In this document: piece by piece, positions 33,150-43,944 of the stretch
Layout: every line of letters begins with the position of its first letter
Position numbering within the stretch: position 1 is the first letter of the stretch
Assembly (NCBI GenBank): GCA_030522415.1
Contig: CM060107.1
Coordinates: 2,964,847-3,028,846, forward strand
Reading direction: 5' to 3'
DNA length: 64,000 bases
DNA from: Channallabes apus
Lineage: Eukaryota > Chordata > Actinopteri > Siluriformes > Clariidae
Program-made: the position numbers and the translations under genes
The notes under the pieces: model-generated
The model's input: only the letters and a program-made list of their open reading frames with translations
What the model was told of the DNA's origin: nothing
The model's database searches: none

Positions 33150-33700
33150 TTATCTGGGGCTACAGTACAGTTGCAGCACCACTCACTGCACTGACCAGGC
33201 CCTCAACCCATCCTTTCCAACTCAACTCAACCACCATCTCCACCTTCAACAAACTCTGCCACCTATTCACCACCGCACCTATTCTCCTTCATCCGAATGC
33301 CAGCCAACCGTTCGTTGTGGAGGTGGACACGTCGGAAGTGGGCGCCGGCGCTGTTCTCTCTCAACGAGGTCCAGACCAGAAGCTACACCCATGTGGCTTC
33401 TACTCCAAAAAATTTAACCCCACTCAGCAACGATACGGAGTAGGGGACCGTGAACTGTTGGGCATAAAGTGGGCTTTGGAGGAATGGCGTCACTGGCTCC
33501 AGGGTGCCAGTGAGCCGTTCATCGTCGGGATGGATCAACAGAACCTGCTCACCATCCGTAATCTGAAGCAGTTGAACCCAGGACTGGCACGATGGGCCCT
33601 GTTCTTCGAATAGTACGACTTCCATCTATCATACCGCCCGGGGTCGAAGAACACCAAGGCCGACGCCCTCTCCCGTCAATACGAGCGAGAGGCGCCCAGG
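33150..33700 (+). pseudogene. Gypsy-2 RNase H (RT deleted)
   Basis: After a direct jump from the protease end, the frame shows the RT-RH linker ('[13 protein letters not shown]') and RNase H: '[18 protein letters not shown]', '[19 protein letters not shown]', 'SYRPGSKNTKADALSRQ'. A stop lies at about 33611. The polymerase palm with YLDD is absent, so about 1.3 kb is missing. Confidence 0.85.
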
Positions 33701-34065
33701 GCGGACCCCGTGCCAGTCCTTCCACCCACCCGGATCATCGCACCCCTACATTGGTGACGTCACTTCCTCCGTACGAGGACACTGAGAAGCTGCTTTTTTC
33801 CGAGCTCCACCATACTGACCAACTTTTAAACTTTTTCGTCCCCTTACGAAGAGTGTACATAAAACGGATAAGTATCTTATAATATATTTACTCGAAACGC
33901 GTGTTATATCGTTAAGTTTTAATTGTTTTGCAGCACACCGCTTTTAGCCGGCATTAGCACCGCTAATTAGCATTAGGATCGCTAGCCCGGCTATCACGTT
34001 TGTTTGTTTGTTTGTAAAGTTTGTTTTCGCTTCCTCACACCGATTATTTTCCGTGTTTAGACACC

Positions 34066-34983
34066 ATGTCGGTTGTGATTCTGCCTCTGAGTGCAGGTGA
34101 GGAGACATTGGAGCTGCACTCGGTGGATTTGGAGGTGGAGGCCGTGGAGAAGCTGATCCGTGAGCTACAGGTGAAGCTGGTCCGGTTACAGCAGCGGAAA
34201 GCCACGCTGGAATCGACGCGGACCGACACTCACCTGTCCCAGGTAAATTCTCGGCGTGAGAATTCTCCTACAACCTCAACCCCGCGTGCTTCTCTGCCCA
34301 GGTCCAACACACCAAGGACGCATCCCGCCCAGTGTTCCTACACCCCGGCGCCGGGACATCCCGGACCCTGGATACAGCAGCAGCGGAAGAAACACGCCAA
34401 GCCCCGGGCGAGGACCTCTCCACCACCACCACCCGTCTTCGACATCTCGACCCAAAACCGCTTCGCTCCTCTCCGCGAGATGGCACACGACGTCCTGGTC
34501 ATCGGAGACTCCATCGTTCGTCACGTGCGTGCTACCACGGCTAAAGGTAAGGTGCACACACGCTGTTTACCTGGTGCACGTGTTCTTGATGTTGCTGCAC
34601 AGGTGCCTGCTGCCCTGAGGAGGAACATTGGAGCTGTGGTTCTTCATGCCGGCACGAACGACACCAGACTGAGGCAGACGGAGATCCTAAAGAAGGACTT
34701 CAGGAGCCTGGTCGAGAAGGTCCGCAGCACATCACCCACGACAAGGATCATCGTATCTGGACCGCTTCCCACATTTCAGCGAGGAATCGAGAAGTTCAGT
34801 AGATTATTTGCCTTTAATGAATGGTTACAATCTTGGTGTCAACAACAGAAATTACGCTTTGTTGATAACTGGAATGTTTTCTGGGAGCGTCCTAGGCTCT
34901 ATCACACCGATGGCCTACACCCTAGCAGAGCTGGAGCAGCGGTCCTCTCTGACAACATCTCCAGAACACTACGAACCATCTGA
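34066..34983 (+). CDS. LINE-2 ORF1 protein with SGNH esterase domain
   Basis: The ATG at 34066 (context acaccATGt) gives 305 aa. A leucine-rich coiled coil is at about residues 20-50 ('VEKLIRELQVKLVRLQQRK'), followed by a basic proline/serine-rich linker. From about residue 145 there is an SGNH/GDSL hydrolase-like domain: 'VLVIGDSIVRHV' (Ser block), 'VVLHAGTND' (Asn block) and 'DGLHPSRAG' (Asp-x-x-His block). This coiled coil plus esterase arrangement is known from ORF1 of zebrafish L2 and CR1 elements and is thought to bind RNA and membrane or lipid targets. The frame is complete. It ends at TGA in the same reading frame as ORF2. Confidence 0.85.
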   Translation: MSVVILPLSAGEETLELHSVDLEVEAVEKLIRELQVKLVRLQQRKATLESTRTDTHLSQVNSRRENSPTTSTPRASLPRSNTPRTHPAQCSYTPAPGHPGPWIQQQRKKHAKPRARTSPPPPPVFDISTQNRFAPLREMAHDVLVIGDSIVRHVRATTAKGKVHTRCLPGARVLDVAAQVPAALRRNIGAVVLHAGTNDTRLRQTEILKKDFRSLVEKVRSTSPTTRIIVSGPLPTFQRGIEKFSRLFAFNEWLQSWCQQQKLRFVDNWNVFWERPRLYHTDGLHPSRAGAAVLSDNISRTLRTI

Positions 34984-35163
34984 CTGGCGGTAAGTCATAC
35001 TGTAGATTCCAAACATATTAGACACATCACAACTCACCGTAGTGATAGACGAACACACATAGCTTGTCCTATCGAAACTGTGTCTGTTCCCCGAATACTG
35101 AGAAAAAAGAATAAATTTGTTAAATTTGCCCGAAACAATCTGATAACCAGAAAACCAGAATAA

Positions 35164-38055
35164 GGCAAAATAAGTAGTCAAAATCCACCTCTAAAGTTTG
35201 GACTACTCAACATTAGATCCCTTGCGCCTAAAGCACTTATTGTTAATGAAATTATCTCAGATTATTGCCTTGACGCACTCTGTCTCACTGAAACCTGGCT
35301 TAAACCAAATGAATATTTTGGTCTGAATGAGTCTACTCCGTCAGGATATTTCTATAAGCACGAGCCCCGTCTAATTGGTCGCGGTGGTGGTGTCGCCACT
35401 ATCTACAATGATGTACTCACTGTTACCCAGAAAATAAGGCCCAGGTTTAATTCATTTGAAGTGCTTATCATTAATGTTGCACTAAATGAAATACGTAATA
35501 AACCCTTGCTATATTTTACCTTGGCCACCGTGTACAGACCCCCGGGACCATATGGCGATTTTCTTAAAGAATTTGGACATCTGCTATCAGACCTATTGGT
35601 TAACTCTGACAAAGTATTGATAGTAGGAGACTTTAACATTCATGTAGATGATGCTAACGACGCTTTAGCACTCACATTTATGGATTTACTAAATTCCTTT
35701 GGGGTTAAGCAAAATATAATTGGAGCAACTCACCGCTTTAATCATACGCTAGATTTAATTATATCCCATGGTATAGATGTCTCTAATATAGAGATCATAC
35801 CTCAAAGTGATGATATCACAGATCATCACCTCCTGACATATACTCTACCCGTAGAACAGATTAGCTGTGTCTCCCCACGCTATCAATCTGTTAGAAATAT
35901 GAATCCCACCACTAAAGACAGATTCACAAGTAATCTGCCGGATCTGTCCCAATTTCTTATTAGACCCCTAAATGCAGATGATCTAGATGAAGTGACTAGC
36001 AGCATGGGCACTATTTTTACCAGTACATTAGACACTGTTGCTCCCATCAGATTAAAAAAAGTCAGATTAAAAAAAGTCAGAGATAAAACATTGGCACCGT
36101 GGTACAACAGTCATACTCGCGCCCTAAAGAGAGCAACCCGTAACCTCGAGCGAAAATGGAGGAAAACTAAATTAGAAGTTTTTCGAATTGCGTATAAAGA
36201 CAGTATGTGCAGCTATAGACAGGCTCTAAAAACTGCTAGGACCGAGCATCTTAGCCAACTGATAGCAAGAAACCAAAACAATCCTAGGTTCTTATTTAGT
36301 ACAGTGGCTCGCCTAACAAAACCTAAGATGCCCGCAGAGAGTATCCCATCACAGTTTAGAAGTGAAGACTTTATGGACTTCTTTAATGAAAAAATCAATA
36401 ATATCAGGAAGAAAATAATGGAGGTTCAACCTCTAATAGTATCTCACGATCCAGTTCAGCCTATAGCTTCACATTTAGATTTTCACTGCTTTACAGGTAT
36501 AGGACAGGAAGAGCTGTATAAACTTATCACCTCGGCTAAATCAACAACGTGCCTGTTAGACCCAATCCCAACCAGATTTTTAAAAGAAGTGATGCTTACG
36601 GTTGGAGAGCCACTCCTAAACATTATTAATTCTTCATTACATCTAGGTCACGTCCCTAAACCTTTCAAGTTAGCAGTTATTAAGCCGCTTCTTAAAAAAT
36701 CTAATTTGGACGTGAATGAAATAAAAAATTACAGACCGATCTCAAACCTCCCATTCATATCAAAAATACTAGAAAAAGTAGTATCAGCTCAAATTTGCAC
36801 ATTCTTGCAGGATAACAACATCCTTGAAGAATTTCAGTCAGGTTTCAGGCCCCATCATAGCACAGAAACTGCACTAGTTAAGATTACAAATGACTTGTTT
36901 TTAGCTTCAGACCAAGGCTGCATCTCATTGCTAGTCCTGCTCGATCTTAGTGCTGCATTCGACACTATAGATCATAATATTCTCATAGATCGCTTAAAAA
37001 ATTATATAGGTATTCAGGGACAGGCACTAAAATGGTTTAGATCTTACCTGTCTGATCGCTACCATTTTGTAGATCTAAATGGAGAACCGTCTGGTATAAT
37101 GCCAGTGAAATATGGGGTCCCACAAGGGTCAGTTTTAGGACCTCTGTTGTTCTCAATATACATGCTTCCCTTGGGTAACATCATTAGAAGACATGGGATT
37201 AGTTTCCATTGTTATGCTGATGATACCCAATTATATATCTCAACTAAACCAGACGAAATACCTAAGTTGTCTAGATTAACTGAGTGTGTCCAGGACATAA
37301 AAGATTGGATGACCAATTACTTTCTTTTATTAAATTCAGATAAGACAGAGATATTACTTATTGGCCCAAAAACCAGCACACAACAGCTTTCACAATTCAG
37401 CTTGCGCTTAGAAGGATGTACTGTTATTACCAGCTCAGCAGTAAAAGATCTGGGAGTAATATTAGACAGTAACTTGTCTTTTGAAAATCACATTTCAAAT
37501 ATCACAAAAACAGCCTTTTTCCATCTTCGAAATATTGCTAAACTTAGGAACATCTTATCCGTATCTGATGCAGAAAAACTAGTTCATGCATTCATGACCT
37601 CCAGACTGGACTATTGTAATGCATTACTAGGTGGTTGTCCTGCATCCTCAATAAACAAGCTTCAGTTAATCCAAAATGCAGCTGCCAGGGTTCTCACTAG
37701 ATCCAGAAAATATGATCATATAACCCCAATATTATCATCCCTGCACTGGCTACCTGTTCAGTTTAGAATAAATTACAAAATAGTATTACTTACATACAAG
37801 GCCTTAAATGGTTTAGCTCCCACATACCTAACCAGTCTTCTGATACGCTACAATCCACCACGCGCCTTAAGATCACAAAACTCCGGACTTCTGGTAGTTC
37901 CCAGAATTTCAAAATCTACAAAGGGGGGTAGGGCTTTTTCATATTTAGCTCCAAAGCTTCGGAATAGCCTTCCAGACAGTGTTCGGGGAGCAGACACGGT
38001 TTCTCAGTTCAAAAGTAGACTCAAGACGCATCTTTTTAATCTGGCATACACATAA
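35164..38055 (+). CDS. LINE-2 ORF2: endonuclease-reverse transcriptase, open but without a clear AUG
   Basis: About 963 codons are open. APE endonuclease: 'FGLLNIRSL', '[10 protein letters not shown]', 'RPPGPYGDF', '[10 protein letters not shown]', and '[10 protein letters not shown]' with the final Asp-His. RT: '[12 protein letters not shown]', '[13 protein letters not shown]', '[15 protein letters not shown]' and the catalytic 'CYADDTQLY', then a C-terminal region ending '[11 protein letters not shown]'. Key catalytic residues look intact. The first in-frame ATG after the upstream TAA (35161) is around 35680, inside the endonuclease, so the true start must be non-AUG, by readthrough, or lost. 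It would copy element RNA at nicked chromosomal DNA. Confidence 0.88.
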   Translation, partial: GKISSQNPPLKFGLLNIRSLAPKALIVNEIISDYCLDALCLTETWLKPNEYFGLNESTPSGYFYKHEPRLIGRGGGVATIYNDVLTVTQKIRPRFNSFEVLIINVALNEIRNKPLLYFTLATVYRPPGPYGDFLKEFGHLLSDLLVNSDKVLIVGDFNIHVDDANDALALTFMDLLNSFGVKQNIIGATHRFNHTLDLIISHGIDVSNIEIIPQSDDITDHHLLTYTLPVEQISCVSPRYQSVRNMNPTTKDRFTSNLPDLSQFLIRPLNADDLDEVTSSMGTIFTSTLDTVAPIRLKKVRLKKVRDKTLAPWYNSHTRALKRATRNLERKWRKTKLEVFRIAYKDSMCSYRQALKTARTEHLSQLIARNQNNPRFLFSTVARLTKPKMPAESIPSQFRSEDFMDFFNEKINNIRKKIMEVQPLIVSHDPVQPIASHLDFHCFTGIGQEELYKLITSAKSTTCLLDPIPTRFLKEVMLTVGEPLLNIINSSLHLGHVPKPFKLAVIKPLLKKSNLDVNEIKNYRPISNLPFISKILEKVVSAQICTFLQDNNILEEFQSGFRPHHSTETALVKITNDLFLASDQGCISLLVLLDLSAAFDTIDHNILIDRLKNYIGIQGQALKWFRSYLSDRYHFVDLNGEPSGIMPVKYGVPQGSVLGPLLFSIYMLPLGNIIRRHGISFHCYADDTQLYISTKPDEIPKLSRLTECVQDIKDWMTNYFLLLNSDKTEILLIGPKTSTQQLSQFSLRLEGCTVITSSAVKDLGVILDSNLSFENHISNITKTAFFHLRNIAKLRNILSVSDAEKLVHAFMTSRLDYCNALLGGCPASSINKLQLIQNAAARVLTRSRKYDHITPILSSLHWLPVQFRINYKIVLLTYKALNGLAPTYLTSLLIRYNPPRALRSQNSGLLVVPRISKSTKGGRAFSYLAPKLRNSLPDSVRGADTVSQFKSRLKTHLFNLAYT

Positions 38056-38832
38056 CTCATCCCAGTACTCATACTCCAGTACACCTATACCGAATGGCAA
38101 CTACGCTAATTCTCCCCATCTGTTCTGTATTTCTCTACCCATCCCGAGGCATCGGGAGATTTTGCCAGCTTCAGTAGACAAAGGCCGACCCTGCGAGGTT
38201 CCTGAGGCATCCAGAGAAGGACCAGCTCCAACTGGATTCAGCTTTATGATGGTTGGAGCTACACATGCTGCTCCTGTGCTTCCAGTGATCCAGACCTCAT
38301 CTGCCCTCTTCACCTACTGACTCGTCCCTATGCTGAACTGGTCTTCATGACAAATTTAAATAATTTCTGTCATATTGAATTTTCACCTGCACAACACACA
38401 AGATGTTATATCATTTCTATCTGTTATCACCCAAATGAGGATGGGTTCCCTGTTGAGTCTGGTTCCTCTCAAGGTTTCTTCCTAATGCCATCTCAGGGAG
38501 TTTTTCCTTGCCACCGTCGCCGTCACCCTTGGCTTGCTCATCAGAGAAATTTCATTCATTCGTCTCATTATTATCTGCACATTTTTCTCACACATCCACA
38601 CTTCCAATGATTTTCTTTTCTATAATTATTATTATTATTTGTTTTTATTTATTTATTTTCTATTATAATTTTATTTATTTATTCATTATTTTATATATAA
38701 TTATTCTATATATATAATTTATTTATTTATTTTTTTAATTTCTTTAATTTTTGTGAAGCTGCTTTGAGACAATGACCATTGTTAAAAGCATTATATAAAT
38801 AAAATTGAATTGAATTGAATTGAAAAAATTGG

Positions 38833-39708
38833 GACGTGGAAACGAGGGTCCGCCAGGCACTGACCAGAGAACCCGCACCGGCAGGCGTGCCGCCCGGACG
38901 GCTCTTTGTCCCAGACCAACTGAGGCCCAAAGTCCTCCAGTGGGGCCATTCTTCACCCGTCGCGGGACACCAGGGGATCCGGAGAACCATCACCTTCGTG
39001 GGACGGGCTTTCTGGTGGCCCTCGATGAGGAGGGATGTCACTGAGTTTGTCCGGGCATGCCCATTGTGCGCCAGGGCGAAAGACACCAACCAACCAACAC
39101 CGGGGGATCTTCAACCGCTTCCAGTCCCCTGTCGACCCTGGTCGCACATTGCGGTCGACTTCATCACGGGCCTGCCGGTCTCGGAAGGGAAGGAGGTTAT
39201 CCTAACCATCGTCGACCGCTTCTCCAAGGCAGTGCACCTTGTGGCCCTCGCCGGACTCCCGTCAGCTAAAGACACATCCAAGCTGATATTGGAACACATA
39301 GTCCGATTGCATGGGTTCCCAAAGGACATCGTCTCGGACAGAGGTCCCCAGTTCACCGCCCGGTTCTGGAAGGCCTTCTGCCGTCTGATCAATTCCTCCT
39401 GCAGTCTGTCTTCTGGTTACCACCCCCAGACAAATGGTCAGAGGGAGCGAGCCAACCAACAGCTGGAGCGTTATCTGAGGTGCTTTGTGTCGGATCGTCA
39501 ACGCTCCTGGGTCCGCTGCCTCAAATGGGCTGAGTTGTCTCACAACCTCCACGTGTCCTCAGCCACCAACCTGAGCCCATTTGAGGTATGCCATGGTTTC
39601 CAACCTCCGATGTTCACCCACCAAGAACCGGAGGTTGACGTACCATCGGCCCAACAGTTGGTTCGCCAGTGCTGGCGGCTATGGCACCAAGCCAACCTTG
39701 CCATATGA
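38833..39708 (+). pseudogene. Gypsy-2 integrase, open frame
   Basis: The frame resumes right after LINE-2. The H-H-C-C finger is 'HSSPVAGHQG...CPLCARAKD'. The core has Asp in 'AVDFITGLPV', Asp in '[10 protein letters not shown]' and Glu in 'TNGQRERANQQLERYL', so the catalytic triad is present. A stop at 39706 separates it from the C-terminal region. It is cut off from its upstream pol by LINE-2. Confidence 0.88.
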
Positions 39709-39726
39709 CGCAGCAACACCAGCTAT

Positions 39727-40205
39727 GTGACCCAACACCGCCGCCGGCACCCTCCAGGACGGTTGTACCACGCAGGTGACAAGGTATGGCTGTCCAGCAA
39801 AAACCTTGACCTGAACACAGAGTCACGAACACTGTCACCAAGATTCATTGGACCCTACCGCATCACCCACAGGATCAATCCTGTCACCTACTGGCTCCAG
39901 CTGCCTGCGGCACTCCGGATCCACCCCGTCTTCCACACCTCCCAGCTAAAACCGTTCATTACCTCACCCATGATTCCACCCACCCCCCTGCTCCTCCCCC
40001 CCATATCATTGACGGTGGTCCCGCTTACACCGTGCAACAGATCCTCAACTCGCGCCCTCGGGGCAGGGGCACCCAGTATCTGGTCGACTGGGAGGGCTAC
40101 GGCCCCGAGGAGCGGTCCAGGGTTCCAGCTCGCTTCATCCTCGACCCCGGGCTCATTAGGGACTACCGTCACCGGCTATCCTCCACCCCTGGACCGTCCG
40201 GAGTC
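39727..40205 (+). pseudogene. Gypsy-2 integrase C-terminus and chromodomain
   Basis: '[13 protein letters not shown]...[10 protein letters not shown]' is the GPY/F module. A frame change near 40030 leads to a chromodomain ('[11 protein letters not shown]...[18 protein letters not shown]'), which in such elements steers integration to marked chromatin. It ends close to the polypurine tract. Confidence 0.85.
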
Positions 40206-40225
40206 GGTCCTGGACAGGGGGGTAC

Positions 40226-41099
40226 TGTCATGCACACTCAGCCGCGACCGGCATTAGGACCCGGAAGTAAGACGGTCGTGAACCTGAAAGCATAAAAGGA
40301 AACAAGTTGGCGCCGCACATCGCTCTGTCATTGAGTTTTGCCCATGCCATTTCGGTATCGTTCCCATTCACGTGAGTACTCCCTTTCTTGGGTTTGCTTT
40401 CAAATTCAAATTCAAATTCAAATTTTATTAGTCACATACACAATCATACACAGTATAATATGCAGTGAAATGCTTTTATACGACCGCCAGTGACCTTAAA
40501 AAAAAAAAGAAAATAAGAAAATAAAATCTTGTACGTAAAATAAATAATCAATAAAAAGGAAATACTAAAGAAATAATTTTAACTAGTAAAATTTGTAAAA
40601 TTAACTGTGCATAAGGGCATAATAAAATATTGCAAAAATATAGAAATATGGTATTAAAGTGTCAGTGGTTGTGCAAATATGCATGAAAGGTGACATGTGC
40701 AATTGTCCAGATGTATGAGTATTTAGTGCAAGTGTGTATGAATGTGTCCATGATTGTCCAGTCAGTGTTGTGAGCTTAAAAGATGTTATTAGTCCTGTGT
40801 GGAGGTGTGATTGAGAGACCTTATCGCCTGCGGGAAGAAGCTCCTCCTCAGTCTCTCTGTGTTGGCCTTTAGGGAGCGGAATCTCTTCCCAGACCGCAAC
40901 AAAGAGACTGAATGTGTGTTTATAGGATGCGGGTTAGATTGTGTCTTTCCTTTGCTCATTTACTTTGAGAGTCCTTATAGCAAATCGCGTGATTTTCCTG
41001 CCCGCTCGTGTCTATCCGTGTTTGGGTTTACCATTCACGCTACAGGGCTAACTGCTAAAGCTATTGTCTTTCTGGTCGTCATTGGGTTAGTTCGTGACA
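40226..41099 (+). repeat. Gypsy-2 3' LTR, interrupted by an L2 tail
   Basis: It matches the 5' LTR on both sides of the insertion at 40403-40906. Without the insert it would be about 370 bp. Confidence 0.9.
40403..40906 (-). mobile_element. 5'-truncated L2 LINE inserted in the Gypsy-2 3' LTR
   Basis: It begins on the plus strand with tandem 'aaattc' units and 'ttattagtcacatacac', the reverse complement of the LINE-1 3' end (about 4590-5101), and runs back to 'cagaccgcaacaaagaga', which matches the LINE-1 ORF end. No clear target duplication is seen. Confidence 0.9.
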
Positions 41100-41104
41100 C
41101 ATTT

Positions 41105-42635
41105 ATACAGTGTGCTAGGTGGCAGGCAGTTCAGCTATAATAGTTGATGTTAATTGATGTTAAAATGGAGTCCAGGTAGTTATTGGAGACTCAGGTAGAC
41201 GTGTAGGAAGTTCCAGTCCTGAACTATCAAACTGTCAATTCCTCAGAGAAACAGTTGCCAATACCAGTCGAGGCCAGAACCGTCTTCTAGGTAGAGAGAA
41301 TCATCCCCAGACACCAGATGCATCCCAAAGAGACACACGGGGCATCTATGCGACGAGACCTCCAACCAGAAGCGGGGCACCAGGATGGATCACACAGGTC
41401 CGGAGGGCAGAGGGAGTCTGGATCACTGGCAGCTCAGGAATGGCATGTGTAGCTCGACAGAGAGAGAGAGAGAAAGAGAGAGTAGGGGAGAGAGGGAAGA
41501 GAAAGAGGGGGAGAAAGAAAATAAGAGGAGAGATGGCAGTTAGGTATGGTCACAGACACATAATGCATAATGTGAATGTATATTTACTGTAGAGTGCAAG
41601 CAGGGAATCCAACAGGACTAACTATGACAGCATAACTAAAAGGGAGAGCCAGAAGGAAACACAATCATGAGGACTCCCTGAGATGTAAAGCAAACAATCA
41701 CCTCACCGTCAACAAAATCGAAGTAGGCGTGGCGGATCGTAAGACACTAGCAGTTCACTCAGATACTGTGGCGCGAGACCATTTATATGTCATGAGTAGT
41801 ATTTTAAAATCAATGCGAAATTTCACAGGGAGCCAATGCACTGAAGATAGGATAGGGGTGATGTGCTCATATCTTCTGGTTCTATTGAGGACCTGCTGCT
41901 GCGTTCTGGACTAACTGAAGCTTGTTTATGCACCTAGCTGAACAACCAGACAGTAAGGCATTACAATAGTCCTACCTAGAGGTGGTAAAAGGATGAACTA
42001 GTTTTTCTGCATCGCATAGCGACAATATAGTTCTTATTTTGGAAATATTTCTGAGGTGAAAGAATGCTATCCTGATAATATTATCTACATGAGCTTCAAA
42101 TGAAAGGCTGGAATCTATAATCACGCCGAGGTCTTTTACTGTTGCACTTGATGGAACAGAAAGGCCATCTAAAGTAACAGTGTGATCTAAAATTTTACTC
42201 CTAGCTGTATGCACTCCGCGGCACGGTGGTGTAGTAGTTAGCACTGTCGCCTTGCAACTCCAGGGTCCGGGTTCGATTCCCGGCCAGGCTCGATTCCCGT
42301 CTCTGTGTGCATCGAGTTTGCATGTTCTCCCCGTGCTTGGTGGGTTTCCTCCGGGTACTCCGGTTTCCTCCCACAGTCCAAGACATGCAGATTAGGCTAA
42401 TTGGCGTTCCCAAATTGACCATAGTGTGTGAATGAGTGTGTGTGTGTGTGTGTGCTCTGCGATGAATTGTCATGCTGTCCAGGGTGTACCCTGCCTCGTG
42501 CCCTGAGTCTCCTGGGATAGGCTAGAGGTTCCCGCGACCCTAAATACAGGATAAAGCGGTATAGAAGATGAATGAATGTATGCAGTCCTATGAGTAGAAC
42601 TTCTGTCTTATCCGGATTAATAATAAATAAATAAA
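41105..42635 (-). mobile_element. LINE copy B, 5' part (ORF2 end and 3' UTR)
   Basis: It continues the fragment at 31001-31274 after Gypsy-2. On the minus strand it carries a degraded RT C-terminus ('VKDLGVIIDSSLSFEAHVDNI', 'FFHLRNISKIRTILS' at 41972-42200, and 'NPDKTEVLLIG' near 42600). A SINE (42214-42576) interrupts it. It is related to but diverged from LINE-2. Confidence 0.85.
42214..42576 (+). mobile_element. tRNA-headed SINE with 8-bp target duplication
   Basis: It begins near 'gcggcacggtggtgtagtag' with A- and B-box-like tRNA promoter elements ('gtggtgtagtagttagcac', 'gggttcgattcccgg') and ends in a body with 'cctgggataggct' and a short 'aatgaatg' tail. TGTATGCA flanks both sides (42206-42213, 42577-42584). 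It lies inside the LINE copy B coding remnant. Confidence 0.88.
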
Positions 42636-42639
42636 AAAT

Positions 42640-43940
42640 CTGAAAATATATTTGCTTTTCTAACAGCGTTGCGGTAATGAGAATTTTTTTCCACTCCACT
42701 TATTTTGGAAATTATGTTTAAAAAGGTGTTAAATGGTGGGAAAAAGTTTTTACACTAATGTTCACAATGTTCACATGCTTAAAATTTTTAAAACCAGGAA
42801 TTTTGTAAGAACCACCCGTGTGTTGGTTAGTGGCGTGACTAATTCAGTCAATGTAGGTTGATTCTATACATCAATTGGAAATACATGTATAAGCATTACA
42901 GCAGCGTGGTTTAGTGTCTTTTATATCAACTTGTTATAACAATGTTATCATTTATTATCATTTATAACTATATGAGATGTCAACTGGTTAATCGTTGTGT
43001 TACGTCCTCTGACATATTTATTTTATGTTTATATTATATTGTAAACATGAACTGTCATGCTACAGTATTTAGTTTTTTTTTCTCTCCTCCTTTTTGTTTT
43101 TCTCGTCTACCACACAGCCAGCTTGGTGTAGGTCACCTGTGCCTAATTGCACCAATCACCGCTGGATCCACATTGGCTAACGAGGAGAGCTCTGTGGAGT
43201 TAAAGGCTGCAGACACCTGAAGGACGGGAGGATTGGGAGTATTGTGGACAGGCAGTGTAGAGCAGAGTAGTTTAGGAGAGGGTGCCCTCCTGCCTTCTGA
43301 CCACCTCACCAGAGACTATTGTGTTTTCTCCTGCCTTAGGCATTAGCTTGTGTGCTATTGCTAGTGCTATTTGTTAGCTTGTTGTTTGTGCTAAGGTGTT
43401 AGCCCGTGCTAAGTCTAACTTCACCAGTTGTCATCTTTTCAATCATTGCTACAGCCCTGTTCCTACTCTTTTCTTGAACTTGAGTTCTTTGTTTTGTTTA
43501 CTTACTTATTTTATCTGGAGCAGTAGGGAGGAGGACGCCATTTACTTTTGTATCATCTTTTTTCTTGTGTTAATTTAGTAAGGGAGCCGGGTAAGACTTC
43601 TGTTGTTTATTTGGTATTTTCTTTTGTGAGGTTAACTAATTTTCTTTAAAACTAAGTTAGAACTATTACAGTGGGAGCCACACCAAATAGCCGCGACAGT
43701 GTGGCTGAAGTGTGAATGGCGTGTGAATGGCCTTTGCACGCCGTAATCCCCCCTCCTTTTTCTGGCCGAAAGGCGTGTCAAGATTTCACAGTAAACACGC
43801 CCATTCAAGCCGTATTTATTCATTTACCTGGTGCCACCACTAGATGGCGCTTCGTTCTCAAGAACACATTAAAACAAGCCAGCTGCGCTGAGTTGCAATC
43901 ACGTGATTTTAACAACCCGTCTCCACCCCCGCCGAACTGA
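42640..43940. other. no gene recognised; possible old LTR-like sequence
   Basis: The segment 43090-43660 has features reminiscent of LTR U3-R sequence (repeated 'gttagc' phrases, 'ttaaaggctgcagacacctg'), but no paired copy or target duplication was found. No exon is recognised. Confidence 0.4.
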
Positions 43941-43944
43941 CGCT

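Larger units (their letters stand above)
33755..38827 (+). mobile_element. L2-group LINE (LINE-2), apparently full length, inserted in Gypsy-2
   Basis: It is flanked by ATTGG (33750-33754 and 38828-38832), splitting the Gypsy-2 frame exactly between '...APLHW' and '...METRVRQAL'. It has a 5' UTR, ORF1 (34066-34983), ORF2 (open from 35164 to 38055), a 3' UTR and a tail of TTGAA units after 'aaataaaattgaa'. The 5.07-kb length, long open ORF2 and clean target duplication suggest a comparatively young insertion. The 3' UTR matches the truncated copies elsewhere in the window. Confidence 0.9.
31275..41099 (+). mobile_element. Gypsy-2: chromodomain Gypsy retrotransposon hosting two LINE insertions
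   Basis: The LTRs at 31275-31645 and 40226-41099 begin TGTCATGCAC and end GTGACA. The 5-bp target duplication CATTT lies at 31270-31274 and 41100-41104, inside an older LINE copy. The gag/PR/RH/IN/chromodomain order is recognisable, but the RT core is deleted between protease and RNase H. A 5-kb LINE (33755-38827) interrupts the pol region, and an L2 tail (40403-40906) interrupts the 3' LTR. A polypurine tract 'ggacaggggggtac' precedes the 3' LTR. It is related to Gypsy-1 in LTR edge, gag start and chromodomain. Confidence 0.92.

Noticed and set aside
35461..38055. ORF2 start at 35461
   Set aside because: The codon there is GTG and the endonuclease motifs begin upstream in the same frame, so this is not the natural start.
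43090..43660. LTR retrotransposon end
   Set aside because: Only a general resemblance. No second copy in the window and no confirmed boundaries.
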